A stretch of 64,000 bases of DNA, from positions 13,834,866 through 13,898,865 of the forward strand of contig CM074185.1 in the NCBI GenBank assembly GCA_037179385.1, in the 5' to 3' direction. This document shows, in pieces, positions 1 to 11,761 of this stretch. The stretch comes from Holothuria scabra. Lineage: Eukaryota > Echinodermata > Holothuroidea > Aspidochirotida > Holothuriidae. Position numbers and translations under genes: made by a program. Below the pieces are notes generated by a model. It worked only from the letters and a program-made list of their open reading frames with translations, was not told the origin of the DNA and searched no databases. How positions within the stretch are numbered: position 1 is the stretch's first letter; every line of letters begins with the position of its first letter.

Positions 1-376
1 TGAATGTGTATGGGATTCCAATCAAATAATCAGTAAAAATTTAACTTTCATATAACTGCGGTATCATGTTTGCACAGGTTGGTACATTTGGAATTATTAC
101 TAACCAGAGAATACCAGCTGAAACCAATCAGAATTTGAGTTGGTGAAAGTGTGGCAATGGGGTAGGGCTAGGATATTTTCAATATTCTACATTTTTATAG
201 TTCACAAAATCAGAACATTCTGATGTTTAATGGTTTTAAACTATTAACCAAATGTTGCACCTGTTCCTTTCAAAAGTTGACAATTATGTTTAAATAACAC
301 AGACAGAGAACCTTGCAACAATGAAATTTCAAAGGTTTATTAGAAAATATTATACAAATACAGGTTGAGTCACAGA

Positions 377-564
377 CAGCAGCACATAGTCTGGATTGTG
401 TCATTGTTGGGGGAGGGGGGGCATTGGAGCACAGCATAAAGGGAAGGTCTAAGGGGAGAAAGAATGGCTATTTTAGGTGTTTTTTGCAATTAATTTTTAA
501 GGCTGGGTCATGAAGGTTTCACACCCCCCTCCCCACACACACCCACCTTGTGGCTATGCCACTG
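377..564. mobile_element. Short hAT-like MITE
   Basis: A 188-bp element whose left end resembles CAGTGGCATAGTC and whose right end reads GGCTATGCCACTG, an imperfect inverted repeat of the CAGTGGC type. Flanks TCACAGA and TCACAGGA look like an 8-bp duplication with one indel. The interior (G-run, TTTTAGGTGTTTTTTGCA) is shared with 19218-19401. Confidence 0.55.
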
Positions 565-1200
565 TCACAGGAGATGCGAAAATCATTTCCCATTATTTAA
601 TTTATTCTGCCAGAGGGGAATATGTAAATTACATTAAAGAATGCCATTTGTCTTGGCTACAAAAAAAGCACAAATAAAGAATGAATGATAAAATTATGTA
701 CTGACTTATTTCACAAGGGCAGACTTAAAGGGGCTCATTGAGTTGATATCGATATTAATTAATAGAAGTGTTTAAGGGCACTACCACATGAACAGCTTAA
801 AATTAGCATGATTAGTCCAGTGTCGTATCCAGTAGTTACTGTCTACTGACAAAGTTAAATTTTGAATGTAACCTAACTTGTTACTGTTTGTGCAGATAAT
901 TTGAAAAGTGTCTGGTCACAGATTTTTAAAAATAGAATTGAGCCATTAACTAAGTTAAGTACTCACTCTTGAAACAGTTATTTGTACATAGGGTAAAAGG
1001 GATTGCCTAAGTTTGACCATTTGTCATTGAAATGTAAAGGAAACTTAACATTTTCGAAAAAATTTGTTGAACTTCATGAACCAACTCAATGAGCTGCTTT
1101 TACTAAATAAAATCAGATAAGTAGGCCTATTGATCTAAGCCTATAATTATATTCACACATTAGCAACAATCCAATGTACAGTAGCTATAATTGTACTTAC

Positions 1201-1317
1201 ATCTCTGAATTGGACCAGTCCCAGTTCTCCAAGCTCTGAAACACAAGCATATGCTGCCTCGGACTGAAGGAAAAGCTGGGCTTTACACATCTCCTCACTC
1301 CGAAATAAGGACCCCAT
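1201..1317 (-). CDS. ATP6V0A: V-type proton ATPase 116 kDa subunit a, first coding exon
   Basis: This exon encodes the first 39 residues of the a subunit of the membrane V0 sector of the vacuolar proton pump, which carries the half-channels for proton translocation in endolysosomal or plasma membranes. The peptide starts [10 protein letters not shown], continues through [11 protein letters not shown] and ends [10 protein letters not shown], the strongly conserved start of the family's cytosolic N-terminal domain. The start at 1317 was chosen because family members begin at this MG-LFRSEEM motif. The reading frame is also open upstream, but an acceptor AG at 1325-1326 lies only 7 bases before the ATG. 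The exon ends after a complete GAT codon at a strong donor (GTAAGT on the minus strand, 1195-1200). Family proteins are about 830-850 residues, so this is under 5 percent of the protein; the rest should lie beyond the left edge. The next exon was not found in 1-1200. Which paralogue it is cannot be told from 39 residues. Confidence 0.93.
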
Positions 1318-1324
1318 GGTAGTG

Positions 1325-1345
1325 CTAAAATATGACAAAACTTTT
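1325..1345 (-). other. Splice acceptor 7 bases before the V-ATPase start codon
   Basis: On the minus strand a pyrimidine-rich run ending TATTTTAG precedes CACTACC and the start ATG. This implies that the 5' UTR is split: a non-coding first exon and the promoter should lie further right, at an unlocated position. The Kozak-like context ACCATGG is good. Confidence 0.5.
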
Positions 1346-1573
1346 AGTGTTTCCAGATATTCTGCTGCCAACAATAGAAAAAGAGAAACATACCAGTTTA
1401 TTTCCTAGATAATCTTAGATGACGGTGCAAAAAAAAAAGCCAGCTTTGATCTTGGTAACCAAGGCTTCCCCCACCATTCCCCTTCCTGGGAATTTTCCAA
1501 TTTTGATCACAGAGTCTTAATCCTATGATAAATACAGCATGCAATAAGCTTTGATTTATGATAGGCTTGTAAG

Positions 1574-1808
1574 TTAAATGGAGTTTTACAGCCCACTTTC
1601 CAACCTATTGGTTCAAGTCGAGCTGGCCACAGCCTTTTTTCCATGCAGTTGCAGTTCACTGTGGCTTGTTTTCCCTACTCCATTGCTTATGCCTAGCATC
1701 ATGCAAAATGGCAGTAAGTTCCATTTTCAGAGTCTTTGGTATGACTCGACCTAAGAATAGAACTCGGGCCTTCTGCATAAGAGACAGATGCTGTTACCGT
1801 TAGACCAC
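1574..1808 (-). repeat. tRNA-derived SINE, near full length
   Basis: On the minus strand the head reads GTGGTCTAACGGTAACAGC (box A-like), with a box B-like GAGTTCTATTC about 45 bases on. A conserved body follows (CCAAAGACTCTG, GCATAAGCAATGGAGTAGGG, GGTTGGAAA) and a tail AAACTCCATTTAAC. It shares body and tail with the copy at 43046-43290. It is not a functional tRNA gene because no cloverleaf closes. Confidence 0.75.
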
Positions 1809-1984
1809 ATTTATGATGGGGAAGCCAAAATTAAGGCTATATTTGATATTGAAGCATACTGCATACACTGTCAATGTCCAAGAGACCTCTTCCCCCCTCC
1901 CCCCCCCACACCCTCAGCCAGCTGCATTGATCTGCCCCTTATAAAACAGTATGTGACTCTGGCAGTTACAGCCAGTAGCCCAAG

Positions 1985-2200
1985 TGATGAAACTTTCCTT
2001 TCATTCTTCTCTGCCTGATTACATCTAATCACCTCAGGGAGAAAATTAAACACACTGCAATACAGTAGTTATGCAGTTTGATGAGTTGATTGAGATTACC
2101 AGATATACAGAAATATATACAAAAAGGTGTTATATTATTTGGAGATACCTGTAGCTAACAGGCAAGTCAAGTATCTGTTTGCTTCACATGCAGCTGGGAG
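1985..2200 (+). repeat. Partial relative of the 11.76-12.33 kb foldback element
   Basis: It shares CTTCTCTGCCTGATTAC and TCAGGGAG with the centre of the foldback at 11762-12333, then a run ending TAGCTAACAGGCAAGTCAAG comparable with its right arm. It is diverged and truncated. Confidence 0.45.
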
Positions 2201-2300
2201 GTCTGGAGTTCCAGCCCTGGGCCAAACCAAAGACTGCTAAAATGGAACCAGCCATTGTTCTTGGTGATCAGCATAAGCAATGGAGTAGAGACAAGAAGTC
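2148..2300 (+). repeat. Diverged SINE copy
   Basis: It carries a box B-like GGAGTTCCAGCCC followed by CCAAAGACTGCTAAAATGGA and GCATAAGCAATGGAGTAG, matching the SINE body. The head overlaps foldback-derived sequence, so the 5' boundary is uncertain. Confidence 0.5.
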
Positions 2301-2312
2301 ACTGAGTCACGA

Positions 2313-2531
2313 CATTAGATAATTCTGCCCCTTGAAAGTGGAAGTCATGAGTTGGCTGAAAGCACAACAACTTGGCTGATTTTACAACACTAGAAAACTG
2401 CAGACAACAATAGGTGGTCACTGGAACATGTAATCTGCAACAATGATGCTTTTTAATTGTCACTTGTGCAAAGAGCAAGGAAGTCAAGGACAGGATAAGT
2501 TTGTTCAAATTTCAAGGGGATGGATTTCTAA
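2313..2531. mobile_element. MITE of the CATTAGAG...TTTCAAGGG family, copy 1
   Basis: It starts CATTAGATAATTCTGCCCC and ends TTTCAAGGGGATGGATTTCTA, which are inverted-repeat ends. The interior GACAGGATAAGTTTGT and TGTAATCTGCAA are shared with 12660-12860. Confidence 0.6.
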
Positions 2532-2560
2532 GGGACAACAATTCAGGGATAAGTATTGTC

Positions 2561-2952
2561 CACGAACTTCCTATACATGGACAGAGGATACTGCACGGTA
2601 GATTGTCGCTACTGTAAGTGTGAGAAAAAGTGCACCAAGATGGCCGTCTGCTATGGGTTTGTGTGAAAGTTTGGACTTGCTCAAGTATATCGCCATATAT
2701 TGCAAGAAAGATGAAATATTTTCTAAATATGGCAAGCTAAGGTCAAAATCACTTCACTTATTGAAGGGATACGATGTTGTTTCCCATTCAAGTTTTATCT
2801 TTGTTTAAAATATTACAGAGTCGTCGTCAAATCAAATGATTTATAGCTTCATGGCGGCCATCTTGGTGCGCCTTTTTTTGTCCCAGACTGTGGCGACCAT
2901 CTATGGATAGGACGTACGTGTTGCATGCTCTGTCCATGTATATAAGTCTGTG
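2561..2952. mobile_element. hAT-like MITE with perfect 8-bp target duplication
   Basis: A 392-bp element flanked by GTATTGTC at 2553-2560 and 2953-2960. The inverted ends extend roughly 80 bases: both share TATACATGGACAGAG and GCACCAAGATGGCCG. The small frame inside (2620-2808) is element sequence, not a gene. The 8-bp duplication is typical of hAT transposition. Confidence 0.8.
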
Positions 2953-3259
2953 GTATTGTCACATAAATCTCAAAAGCCACTCATGAAACAGGGTACACTA
3001 CAACACTTGTTATCCAAATTGGGATGACTGAATTTTCCCTTTAGAAACCCATAAAAGCTACAATTTTTTTATGGTTATATTACATGAAGGGAGACCCATA
3101 TGACCATGATGAAAATACTACCTCCGAGGTTGTACTTCCACGATATGACTAATTATTGAAGTCACTGTTGTACCATGAAAGTACTGTACTTACCTTGACC
3201 CATAAACAACTAATGGTGCTAACTTGACAGTATTCCTTTAATCATTGAGCTCCCCAAAA

Positions 3260-3412
3260 GGTACTGTCTGGCAGGACCACAAAAGCATGTTGTTCTGCAG
3301 TACTGTCCCACCACTGAATATATACATGTGTGCATAGTCTGCAGTACTGTCCCACTGGTTGCATGTGTTTGATGTGTACTGTGCATAGTCTGCAGTACTT
3401 GCATTTGCATGG
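3260..3412. repeat. Short direct repeats
   Basis: GTGCATAGTCTGCAGTACT occurs twice and TCTGCAGTACTGTCCCAC-like runs recur, giving two to three degenerate units. The rest of 2960-3970 shows C-runs and purine-rich sequence but nothing recognisable. Confidence 0.4.
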
Positions 3413-3975
3413 TTTATTTTAATGAGGTTTCTGACTAAGTACTGCTGACTGATACTATCTTATATGTACCCCGGCCATCCCCCCCCCCCCCAAGAAATGA
3501 GAAGAAAATGGAAGAAAAAAGGGGGACAGAGAAAGAAGAGGGAAGATGAAGCCTTAGCCTAGTGCAGAATTTGAATGAAACCATCATTCATCTAGTCAAC
3601 TCTCTGTAAGCCAAAATTTTCTCAAAGGAGGAGACAGTTCACCTTAGACCCCTCCCCCAGGATGGTGACTAGCCATCACTTTATCTGTCCATTCCTCCCT
3701 CCCAATAAGATGTGGAATTGTGGATGCATCTTTGTGCACTCCCAATTTAAAGTAGCAAAAAGAACACTTAATTGTAATCAAAGCAGGGAATTGTTACTTA
3801 AAAGGGCCAATCCTCTTACTCCAAGTACACTTCTTGTATGGGTATTAACAGAAACTCTCAATGATTGACTACAGTAGTTCAAACAATGCAGACTACTAAA
3901 GATTACATCACTCATCAAGAACTTTACTGAGAGTGTTTTGATTATATACACACTCAGCTTTTCTATATACTTACC

Positions 3976-4278
3976 TTAAAGGCCCAGTTCTCTCTTCCCA
4001 AACAGTACCAATTCTCCTAACCTTCTTACTGAAGCCCCTCCCACAATTGTCTAAAAGTCATCCTCATCCAGATGCAATCTCAGTCTATTGCTTCAGGGTG
4101 AGTATAGAATAACTCAATTTATATAATCAAAACACTCTCAGTATCGTACCTGCTGTGTAATAAGCTTTGGCACTCTGCATTGTTTGAAGTAGCTGTCATT
4201 CAAAGAGCTGAGCCAATTGAGAATTTCAGTACCCAGGTCCCAAAACTATAGTTTGGGGTGAGAGGTTTGGCCCTTTAA
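3976..4278 (-). mobile_element. TTAAAGG-type MITE, full copy
   Basis: About 303 bp, starting TTAAAGGCCCAGTTCTC and ending TTTGGGGTGAGAGG..CCCTTTAA, an inverted pair. Core motifs are AACAGTACCAATTCTCCTAACC, in which only the short shared part is counted, CCCCTCCCACAATTGTCTAA, and CATCCAGATGCAATCTCAGT. The same family lies at 13604-13879, 56350-56654 and 59355-59660, with fragments at 4279-4376, 5955-6075 and 34123-34262. Confidence 0.7.
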
Positions 4279-4376
4279 GCAATATTTTAACTGAGATTGT
4301 GTCTGGATGAGGGGAATTTCAGACAATTGTGGGAGGGGCTTACGTAAGAAGGCTAGGAGAAATGATACTGTTTGGG
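4279..4376 (+). repeat. Fragment of TTAAAGG-type MITE
   Basis: It carries AACTGAGATTGTGTCTGGATG and GACAATTGTGGGAGGGGC-type sequence, then ACTGTTTGGGGTGAG: the right half of the family in the opposite orientation to the adjoining full copy. Confidence 0.6.
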
Positions 4377-4410
4377 GTGAGTTAGTTAGTTAGATTTAGT
4401 TTATATTATT

Positions 4411-4516
4411 TAGATGGAGTTTTACGGCCCAGTTTCCAACCTACTGGTTCAAGTTGAGCTGGCCACAACCTTTTTTCAAGTTGTGGCTCACTGGCTTGTT
4501 TTCCTTACATCATTGC
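4411..4516 (-). repeat. Truncated SINE (3' part)
   Basis: The minus strand carries AAGCCAGTGAGCCACAAC and then GGTTGGAAACTGGGCCGTAA and an AAACTCCATCTAA tail, matching the SINE 3' half. The tRNA-like head is missing. Confidence 0.65.
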
Positions 4517-5954
4517 TTAAGGGGGTGAGAGAATAGGGCCTTTCACACTCCTTTGATACAGCCATAGCACCAATATTGTCCCTAACCGTGGGTGTGTTAA
4601 TTAGTACAATAACCAGGGACACAACTACTGATTGTATACCCATTATAATTGTGGTTACAACTAGTATGAATCAGAATAAAAAATCAAATGTCTGCTGTAC
4701 AGCAGGTTAACACATGTTTTGAACCTTATGGGGTGTTTTCAAACAAGTTTTAACAGAGAGCCAGAGGATGTGCCACTGCAGGGTGGTGGGGGTCATGGAC
4801 GCTAACTCCTTCCCCTGGGGAAATGATTTCAGAAGCTTTAATTAACCCCAAGTAACTTCAATTAATCCACAAAAGATCTTCTGCTCTCAGAATTGACAGA
4901 TGTTTCAATAAAACCATAAAGTTTACAAAATTCCTCACAACAACCCAAACATTCTTTAAAAATGTCTAAAATCTTTACAATATAAGCTTCATATTTTCAA
5001 ATATTTGTCAAAGGGATATCAAACAATTTTCCAGCTTTGTGCGTCCAAATTGTGCCAGTCCTAATCTTTTCAGTAACTGATTACCTCCACCACTACTTGA
5101 AATAACTGCCACAAACAACACATTGAAAGCTTAGTATGCACTGGCAAATTTAGGCAAGACTCTGGGGATTGCTTCCTTTCAAAGAATCCAAACAAATTAA
5201 GGAAACTCTCCTGGCAGGAAAGGTGGTTACATCTATGGTATCCATAGGCATACAAGGCAGGGTTGCAGGGGTGGGGCACGTGCCCTCCCAATTTGAGCAA
5301 AAGCAGTTGGTGTACGTAGCTGGCAAAACATGGAAAAACATGATAAACGGTGCCACATTATTCCAGCCAAAAATGCTCTTGTTCCCTAATAGAAAATTAT
5401 ACCACAGTATGCCAATGATAGTATCTCATTAATAATAATTAGAACAAGTCTAAACTAGGGAGAACAAAGTGTTTTCAACCTCAACAGGAGAGTTTATCAA
5501 GTGTAAACAAAAGTATACTCACACACAAATTCAAGCACACTACTCCAGCTATGGTGCTTATCTCAAGTGACTCCACTAAAGGCTAACTTTACATATTTAC
5601 TGTCATAAGTGACAGTACTGCACTAACTAACGTTAAGCACTGATCCTTTCTGGTTTGACACAGTGACCCCACAAAAGATTGCTTTTATGTGACATAAAAC
5701 TTCTCACTGATAGCCATCTGGCCCTTTCTACCATCACTGAACAAACATTTTTGTCCTCTCTTGTGAAGAAGCTTACTGTAAGCTAAGGCTGGTGCTGGTG
5801 GTTGCTACAATATGTGTGGTCAGACACACACATTTTTTTATTGCATCCATGTACACTGAAGTAGCATACCAGCAAACATTTGACTGGATAGAACACCACT
5901 GTCACAAGACCCAGAAATTCTATCACTTAATATAGTGGCAGTGGCTGCAACTTT

Positions 5955-6075
5955 AGATCGAGGCCTAATCCTCTCACCTCAAACAATTCCAATTCTCTGA
6001 GAGCCCCTCCCACAACCGTCTAAAACTCATCTTCATTTAGACACAATCTCAGTAAATTGTTTAAAAGAAGGGTTT
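5955..6075 (-). repeat. Fragment of TTAAAGG-type MITE
   Basis: It retains CAATTCCAATTCTC, CCCCTCCCACAACCGTCTAA and GACACAATCTCAGT. Only about 120 bp survive. The 4520-5950 stretch to its left shows nothing recognisable. Confidence 0.55.
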
Positions 6076-6239
6076 AAGGTCACAACGCAATTTGGTATAT
6101 TGGGGGGGAGGGTGCTTATTCTAAGCATTTTGGTGAAATTTGCATTCAAATATGATGTGTGGTCCTCAAGATATGAGCATACCGGTATAAAGTTTTCAAC
6201 AAAAAGTGAACATGTCGCAAGTACATGTGAAATTATATC

Positions 6240-6385
6240 CCCACATCATAGTCCCATCTCATTAGACCCCCATCTTATTAGTCCCTTGCCTCATTAGTCC
6301 CACGTCTAATTAGTCCCCCATCTCATTAGTCCCCCATCTCATTAGTCCCCCATCTCATTAGTCTCCCGTCTTATGAGTCCCCCAT
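6240..6385 (+). repeat. Minisatellite, 16-17-bp unit
   Basis: About nine degenerate tandem units of CCCCCATCTCATTAGT; the three at 6316-6363 are nearly identical and the outer ones diverge. There are no unique spacers between units, so it is not a CRISPR array. Confidence 0.8.
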
Positions 6386-7940
6386 TTCATGTTTATCTAA
6401 GTTCGGGGAAAAAAACCTAATTCAAAGGCGTGACACAGCTAGCTCTAGCTGTCACTTTTTAAAGGAAACCGTCATCAAACCCTACAAAATGATGCATTGG
6501 TTCTGTGATGGGAGGGGCATATATGTCAAGGCACAAAATGAATAACTCATAATAGGCACTTGTAAACGTACTTTCCTGGGGTCTGATAAGTGCATGATGA
6601 TGATAAAGTTCTGCATAATTGACACAAAAATTTGACTAATCATGAAGGTTAATTCTGGGTTACTGTAGAAAAGAAGACAACCTTCTACCTTTCCCTCAAT
6701 TCAACTTGGAGGGGGGGGGGGAATAAGTGGGGGACAAGTACATGAAAACCCCTCTTGCTCCCCCCCTCCCCCCACTCCTTTGTAGCAAGGTTAGCTGCTT
6801 CGTAGGTCTCCAGGTGGAAAATGATTCAATGTTTGTGCCTCAAACACAATTATCAAACATTTGAATAAGATAAGTAATTAGTAAAGTTGAGGTTACTGTA
6901 AGTTCAGGAAGGGGAAGGGTCTAAGCTTAAGATTCACTTTTAAGAAGACTACACATTAGAAGGCCTAGGTACAAGATGTTGTTAACTTCAGCTGCCTGTT
7001 TTTCAAGTACATTTATGCCAGTTACATTAGAGAATTCTACCCCCCTTCAAACATTGGAGGTTTTCACAAATATATCTCTAACCAAAAAATAAGTTAAAAT
7101 TATGTGAAGTTATGCATAAAAATAAAATTAAAAAATGCAAGAATAAAATTTTAAACTTCCAGACCAATCCCAATCCGTCCAACTAGAGTATTGATAGTTG
7201 GGACAAAAACAGAACAGTAGATGCTTCATGTAAGTTCCAAAAGCAACAAAATAATGTGTTAAAATTACAAACAAGCACCATTTTGGGATATTTCCTTCAT
7301 TGTTTGAGTTATAAAACACCTGATCTGTTTTTCTGAATTATTAAAAATTAGCCAGGTCATGATGACCAGTTTTCAAGTGAAAGAAATTTCTCATGAAAGC
7401 TACATTTTACAAGAAATGATTTCAAATAACCCTATGAATGCAACCCACCTTTTGCCATTCCAACCATGGTGACCATGGAAAACGTTTTTGTCTCGCAAAA
7501 TCTGACAATTTTGCTCAAAGCTTACAATTTCCTAATTAGAAATAACGCTGGCATGAAATTTGGACAAACTCCTTTGTTCAGAGAACGACTTGAAAGCCTG
7601 ACCTTTGTAAATTCTTGCAGTTTACATGGGCGGAGTGTATGTTACTGCACTTGATATAGGTGACCTAAAATTTCTTATTTTTTGCATTTTTCATCATAAA
7701 AACAGATGTCTTGTAACAAGTTGACATTAATTTAAACCTTGAAACGAAAAAATCGGTCAACATTTAGTACAAATAACAACCACATTTCAAAGCAAAATCT
7801 GCCAGATTTTGCAAGTCAACAAATCTCGATGAGATTTATTTTTTTTATTTTAATTCCTAGTTTTGGCATTTTTGTTCATACCAAGACGAAAACCCGATCA
7901 AAACTGTACTAAAAAGTCCAGAGATTTCATATTTGTACAG
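6386..7940. other. No gene recognised
   Basis: AT-rich sequence with C- and G-runs near 6710-6775. Only short chance frames are present. Confidence 0.4.
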
Positions 7941-8812
7941 TAAATGACTTAAAAGGAGTGTTTTCAGACGGACTGTGGTAATTGGGTGAACTATCAGTCT
8001 ACTTTTACTAGAGTTTACAACTTCACACCAGCCAAGGTCATTTAGTTTCTTGTGGTCAGATGACGTCAAAGAATCGCCCAGTTTGAAGCTCCGTCTCCCA
8101 GTTTGAGTGCTGATTTTTCATGGCAAAAAATTTCTCATGCTAACATCAGGAAATTTTCACATTTGATGGCCTCGGGACCACTTGTTTGTCTTTTTTTCCA
8201 TGACTTTGTTTTCAAGCTCAAATGATGGAGGTAAATGACTAAAAAGGAATGTTTTCAGACGGACTGTGGTAATTGGGTGAACTATCAGTCTACTTTTACT
8301 AGAGTTTACAACTTCACACCAGTCAAGGTCATTTAGTTTCTTGCGGTCAGATGACTTCAAAGAATTGCCCAGTTTGAAGCTCCATCGCCCAGTTTGAGCG
8401 CCGATTTTTCATGGCAAAAAATTTCTCATGCTAACATCAGGAAATTTTCACATTTGATGGCCTCGGGACCACTTGTTTGTCTTTTTTTCCATGACTTTGT
8501 TTTCAAGCTCAAATGATGGAGGTAAATGACTAAAAAGGAATGTTTTCAGACAGACTGTGGTAATTGGGTGAACTATCAGTCTACTTTTACTAGAGTTTAC
8601 AACTTCACACCAGCCAAGGTCATTTAGTTTCTTGTGGTCAGATGACGTCAAAGAATCGCCCAGTTTGAAGCTCCATCGCCCAGTTTGAGTGCCGATTTTT
8701 CATAGCAAAAAATTTCTCATGCTAACATCAGGAAATTTTCACATTTGATGGCCTGGGGACCACTTGTTTGTCTTTTTTTCCATGACTTTGTTTTCAAGCT
8801 CAAATGATGGAG
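7941..8812. repeat. Tandem array of three 290-291-bp units
   Basis: Units start at 7941, 8231 and 8522, each with GTAAATGACT. Copies 2 and 3 are nearly identical and copy 1 is slightly diverged. The minus strand of each unit carries the same open frame of about 67-70 codons, with no family resemblance. A palindromic CRE-like TGACGTCA is present at 8061-8068 and 8643-8650 but reads TGACTTCA in the middle unit. Confidence 0.9.
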
Positions 8813-9889
8813 GGTTTCATCTTCAATTAAGGCAGTCGATCAATTATCATTCTTTGAGAATAACATTCTTTGAGATTTCCTGTTGATTACATAAATGATT
8901 TACAGAAAACATGCCATACTTACCCTGTGTATTTTATTCCTTGCAAACCTTATCCCAGAAACACTCAATTTGTGGAAAGGGAGTATAATAAGTATTAACT
9001 TATTCTACCATCATGCATTCAATATATCAAATACAAATACTTATGAAAGTCAGCTCCTACACAGGTGGCACATTCTCCCTGAGAATTAAAGCCTCCTTCA
9101 CTGCAGATGTATTAGGCCTATTAATCCACAGAAATTTCACTGCAGTCGATATGTCACTAGCAAAGCCAGATGGTGTATCTTTCACTCCACACTAGTATAC
9201 AACTGTATATCAGGAAGATAGTAAAAAATGCTGGTATTCTATCAGAATACCATTTCAGAAAGTCAGTCAGAAAACTTGTTTTCTATTAGCAAACAAAGGC
9301 TTGATATTCACTGGTATAATTTGCTGGGATATGAACAATGTCATGAGGGAGCTTCTTGCAATGCAGATGCCAAATAAAAATTATGTAGAAAAGGACCAAA
9401 GGTATGATATGTTGTTTACAGCAGTATACTGTAAAGATGATTATATTCAAAACTAAAGTAAAAGTTCTAAACTTCCCAGGGATGTAGTCATTTCTGGTGT
9501 ATGATCAAAATCTCAACTGTTCAATACAGAGTGATCAGGAAGTGACACTTTTAAGTAAATGCATAGTAGCATATTACTGTATCCTGTGCTGAAGTGACTG
9601 CTTTGGTTCAGTACGGTTAAAGGGACAATACGAGGACAAGGACAATCACCCTAAACATATATTAAGCAGGATCTCACGCCTTTCTCCCAAAGTTCTCTTC
9701 AAAGTATCTTTCAAAATATATTGCATATATCTAAGGCAAACTACTGAGCAGTTTGAAATTGAAAAAGAAAAATTGTCGGCATATCTCATGAACCAGTCAC
9801 AAAACAGAATATAGTGTACTATACTAATTCCAGTTTAAGTGACTGCATACTCCCTTTAATTGTTCTCACAATATTGTAAGAATCAATTC
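8813..9889. other. No gene recognised
   Basis: Unique AT-rich sequence with short overlapping chance frames. GGTTAAAGGGACAAT near 9616 and CTCCCTTTAATTG near 9851 may be ends of a decayed element. Confidence 0.35.
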
Positions 9890-9897
9890 TCTCCCAC

Positions 9898-11650
9898 CAG
9901 TGGCATAGCTAGGATTTTTTCCAGGGGGGGCAAAGGTATAAAATTTCCCCAAAACTTTTCCTGGTCAATTTGTATGTATTTCATATAAAATATGCAAACT
10001 TACAAGTATAACAACATTACCATGTCATTTTGTAATATAACCTGCATTTTAATCTTAAAGTATAACATAGAGCAATCGGAAATAACAAAGTATATTATTT
10101 TGGTAAACAATATCTGGTTTATTTGTATGTACTAATGCAGTGGCATGCGCAGGATTTCTCTGAAGGGTGAGGGGCATGCAGTATGGTCTAAGGGGAGGGG
10201 TGTCCGGAATTTTTTGACGTTTTCAAGGAGCCTACGTGCAAAATGGTGCAAGATATTCGACTTTGACAGGAACAGTGTTAAAAGTTGAATCGTGGTGGTT
10301 CATTAGGATAAAACTGAAACTTTTCTGTCTTGGCATGCATTTCTTTAGGCCATTTATGCTACCTTATGAAGAAAAACTTGTCATAAAATTTGCACACTAT
10401 TATGAGTCAAAATAAAAAAGCATTGATCGGTATTTCTGGTTTTTCTTGGCCACAAAATGTTATTTTGTCATAAAGATTATCTAAGCGGAGCCCCATCATT
10501 GGTTGGCGCCGAGCGTAAAGAAAATTTCGAAAAATCAGACCCCTCAGATGGTCAAAATAGCGCATTTATGCTTGTAAAGAGAATCTAAACATGTAGTCTT
10601 TTTTTATCGATGTCACCAGTGGGAAACAGAGTCCACCTTTTTAAGTAAAAATTGGAACTTGACAGAATTTGCCTAGGTCTATTTGAAGGAATTAAAAAAA
10701 ATTGGCATCACTGAAAGACCTTGCAGGGACAATCCTTCCCCTTTGAAAATTTTTGAAAAATTGGGTGTCCTTATAAGTAATCTGGTGCAACATATGCTAT
10801 CTTTTTAAGTAAAATCTGTGTTAATAAAGTTAGACTACGTACTAGAACAAAGAAAAAGTGACATCTGTGAGGGGGCATGGCCCAATGGTCTCCCCTTCGC
10901 ACGCCACTAAGGAGGCCTAATAGTGGCTCGATTACACAGGATATCCTGTGAGAAAAGCAGTCTGTTAAGTGTAGAAGGCTACAAGGTACTCATTATCCAT
11001 TTATTGTTACACTCAAAGTGAGCAGAAAGCTATTTTCCCGAACTAGCTTGTAAGCCTCTAAGGATTAGGCTAAGAAACAACATCTAAGTATGCCAACGGA
11101 TCCTGTTAATTCTAATTTCTAGATTAAATTTAAGTTTATCGTTGGCCATGGATTGTTTCAGCCCCATCCATCGTTATGTACTCAGAGTAAAATTGTACAG
11201 CTACTGCTAGCTTTTAGAAGAACATAACAACCTCGGGGTCTACGGTAGTGACTTGTTAGTTTTCACATCCTTTTACTGAATTCCCAAAGTATCACCTGAA
11301 TAACAGCTTCCTGTGCACTGAAATGCACTGATCATAACCCCTGTGCGTATACAAACACAAGAGATCATTCAATCTGCTATGCGGCGAGGACATTTCTGTG
11401 GAACACGGATTGGGCCAGTTCATGCGTCACTGACGAAATCTGAGTTAATCTGCCGCATGAAAATACGAATTATGTATGAGAAATGTCTCACAATTCCTTA
11501 TTCTAACAAAAATTTTGAGAAATTTTTGTGAAATTATTGTAATAATAAGAAGATTCATCAAATTTCCCCATTTTCACCAAATTTCCCCAAAAATTTTTCC
11601 AGGGGGGGCAACTTGCCCCCCTGCCCCCCCCCCCAGTAGCTACGCCACTG
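9898..11650. mobile_element. Non-autonomous hAT-like element, 1.75 kb, perfect 8-bp duplication
   Basis: The left end is CAGTGGCATAGCTAGGA and the right end, in complement, is CAGTGGCGTAGCTACTGG. TCTCCCAC lies on both sides (9890-9897 and 11651-11658). hAT elements typically have CAG-type ends and 8-bp duplications. No transposase frame is present. A second element appears nested at about 10139-10903. Confidence 0.85.
10139..10903. mobile_element. Probable element nested in the hAT-like element
   Basis: Ends CAGTGGCATGCGCAGGA and, in complement, TTAGTGGCGTGCGAAGG form a second inverted pair inside 9898-11650. The target duplication is unclear (ACTAA occurs near both ends). It contains the GCGGAGC core found at several other places in the window. 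Confidence 0.5.
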
Positions 11651-11761
11651 TCTCCCACAATTGTACAAACTGAGTACTATAAGTCATGGAAACAGAATAC
11701 CATCCCACATTCTATCATGATTGGTTGTCGAGTACAGAAGACTGTCACTCGATCATGCCGC

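Noticed and set aside
6240..6385. CRISPR-like short repeats
   Set aside because: The units are directly adjacent with no unique spacers, and the context is eukaryotic.
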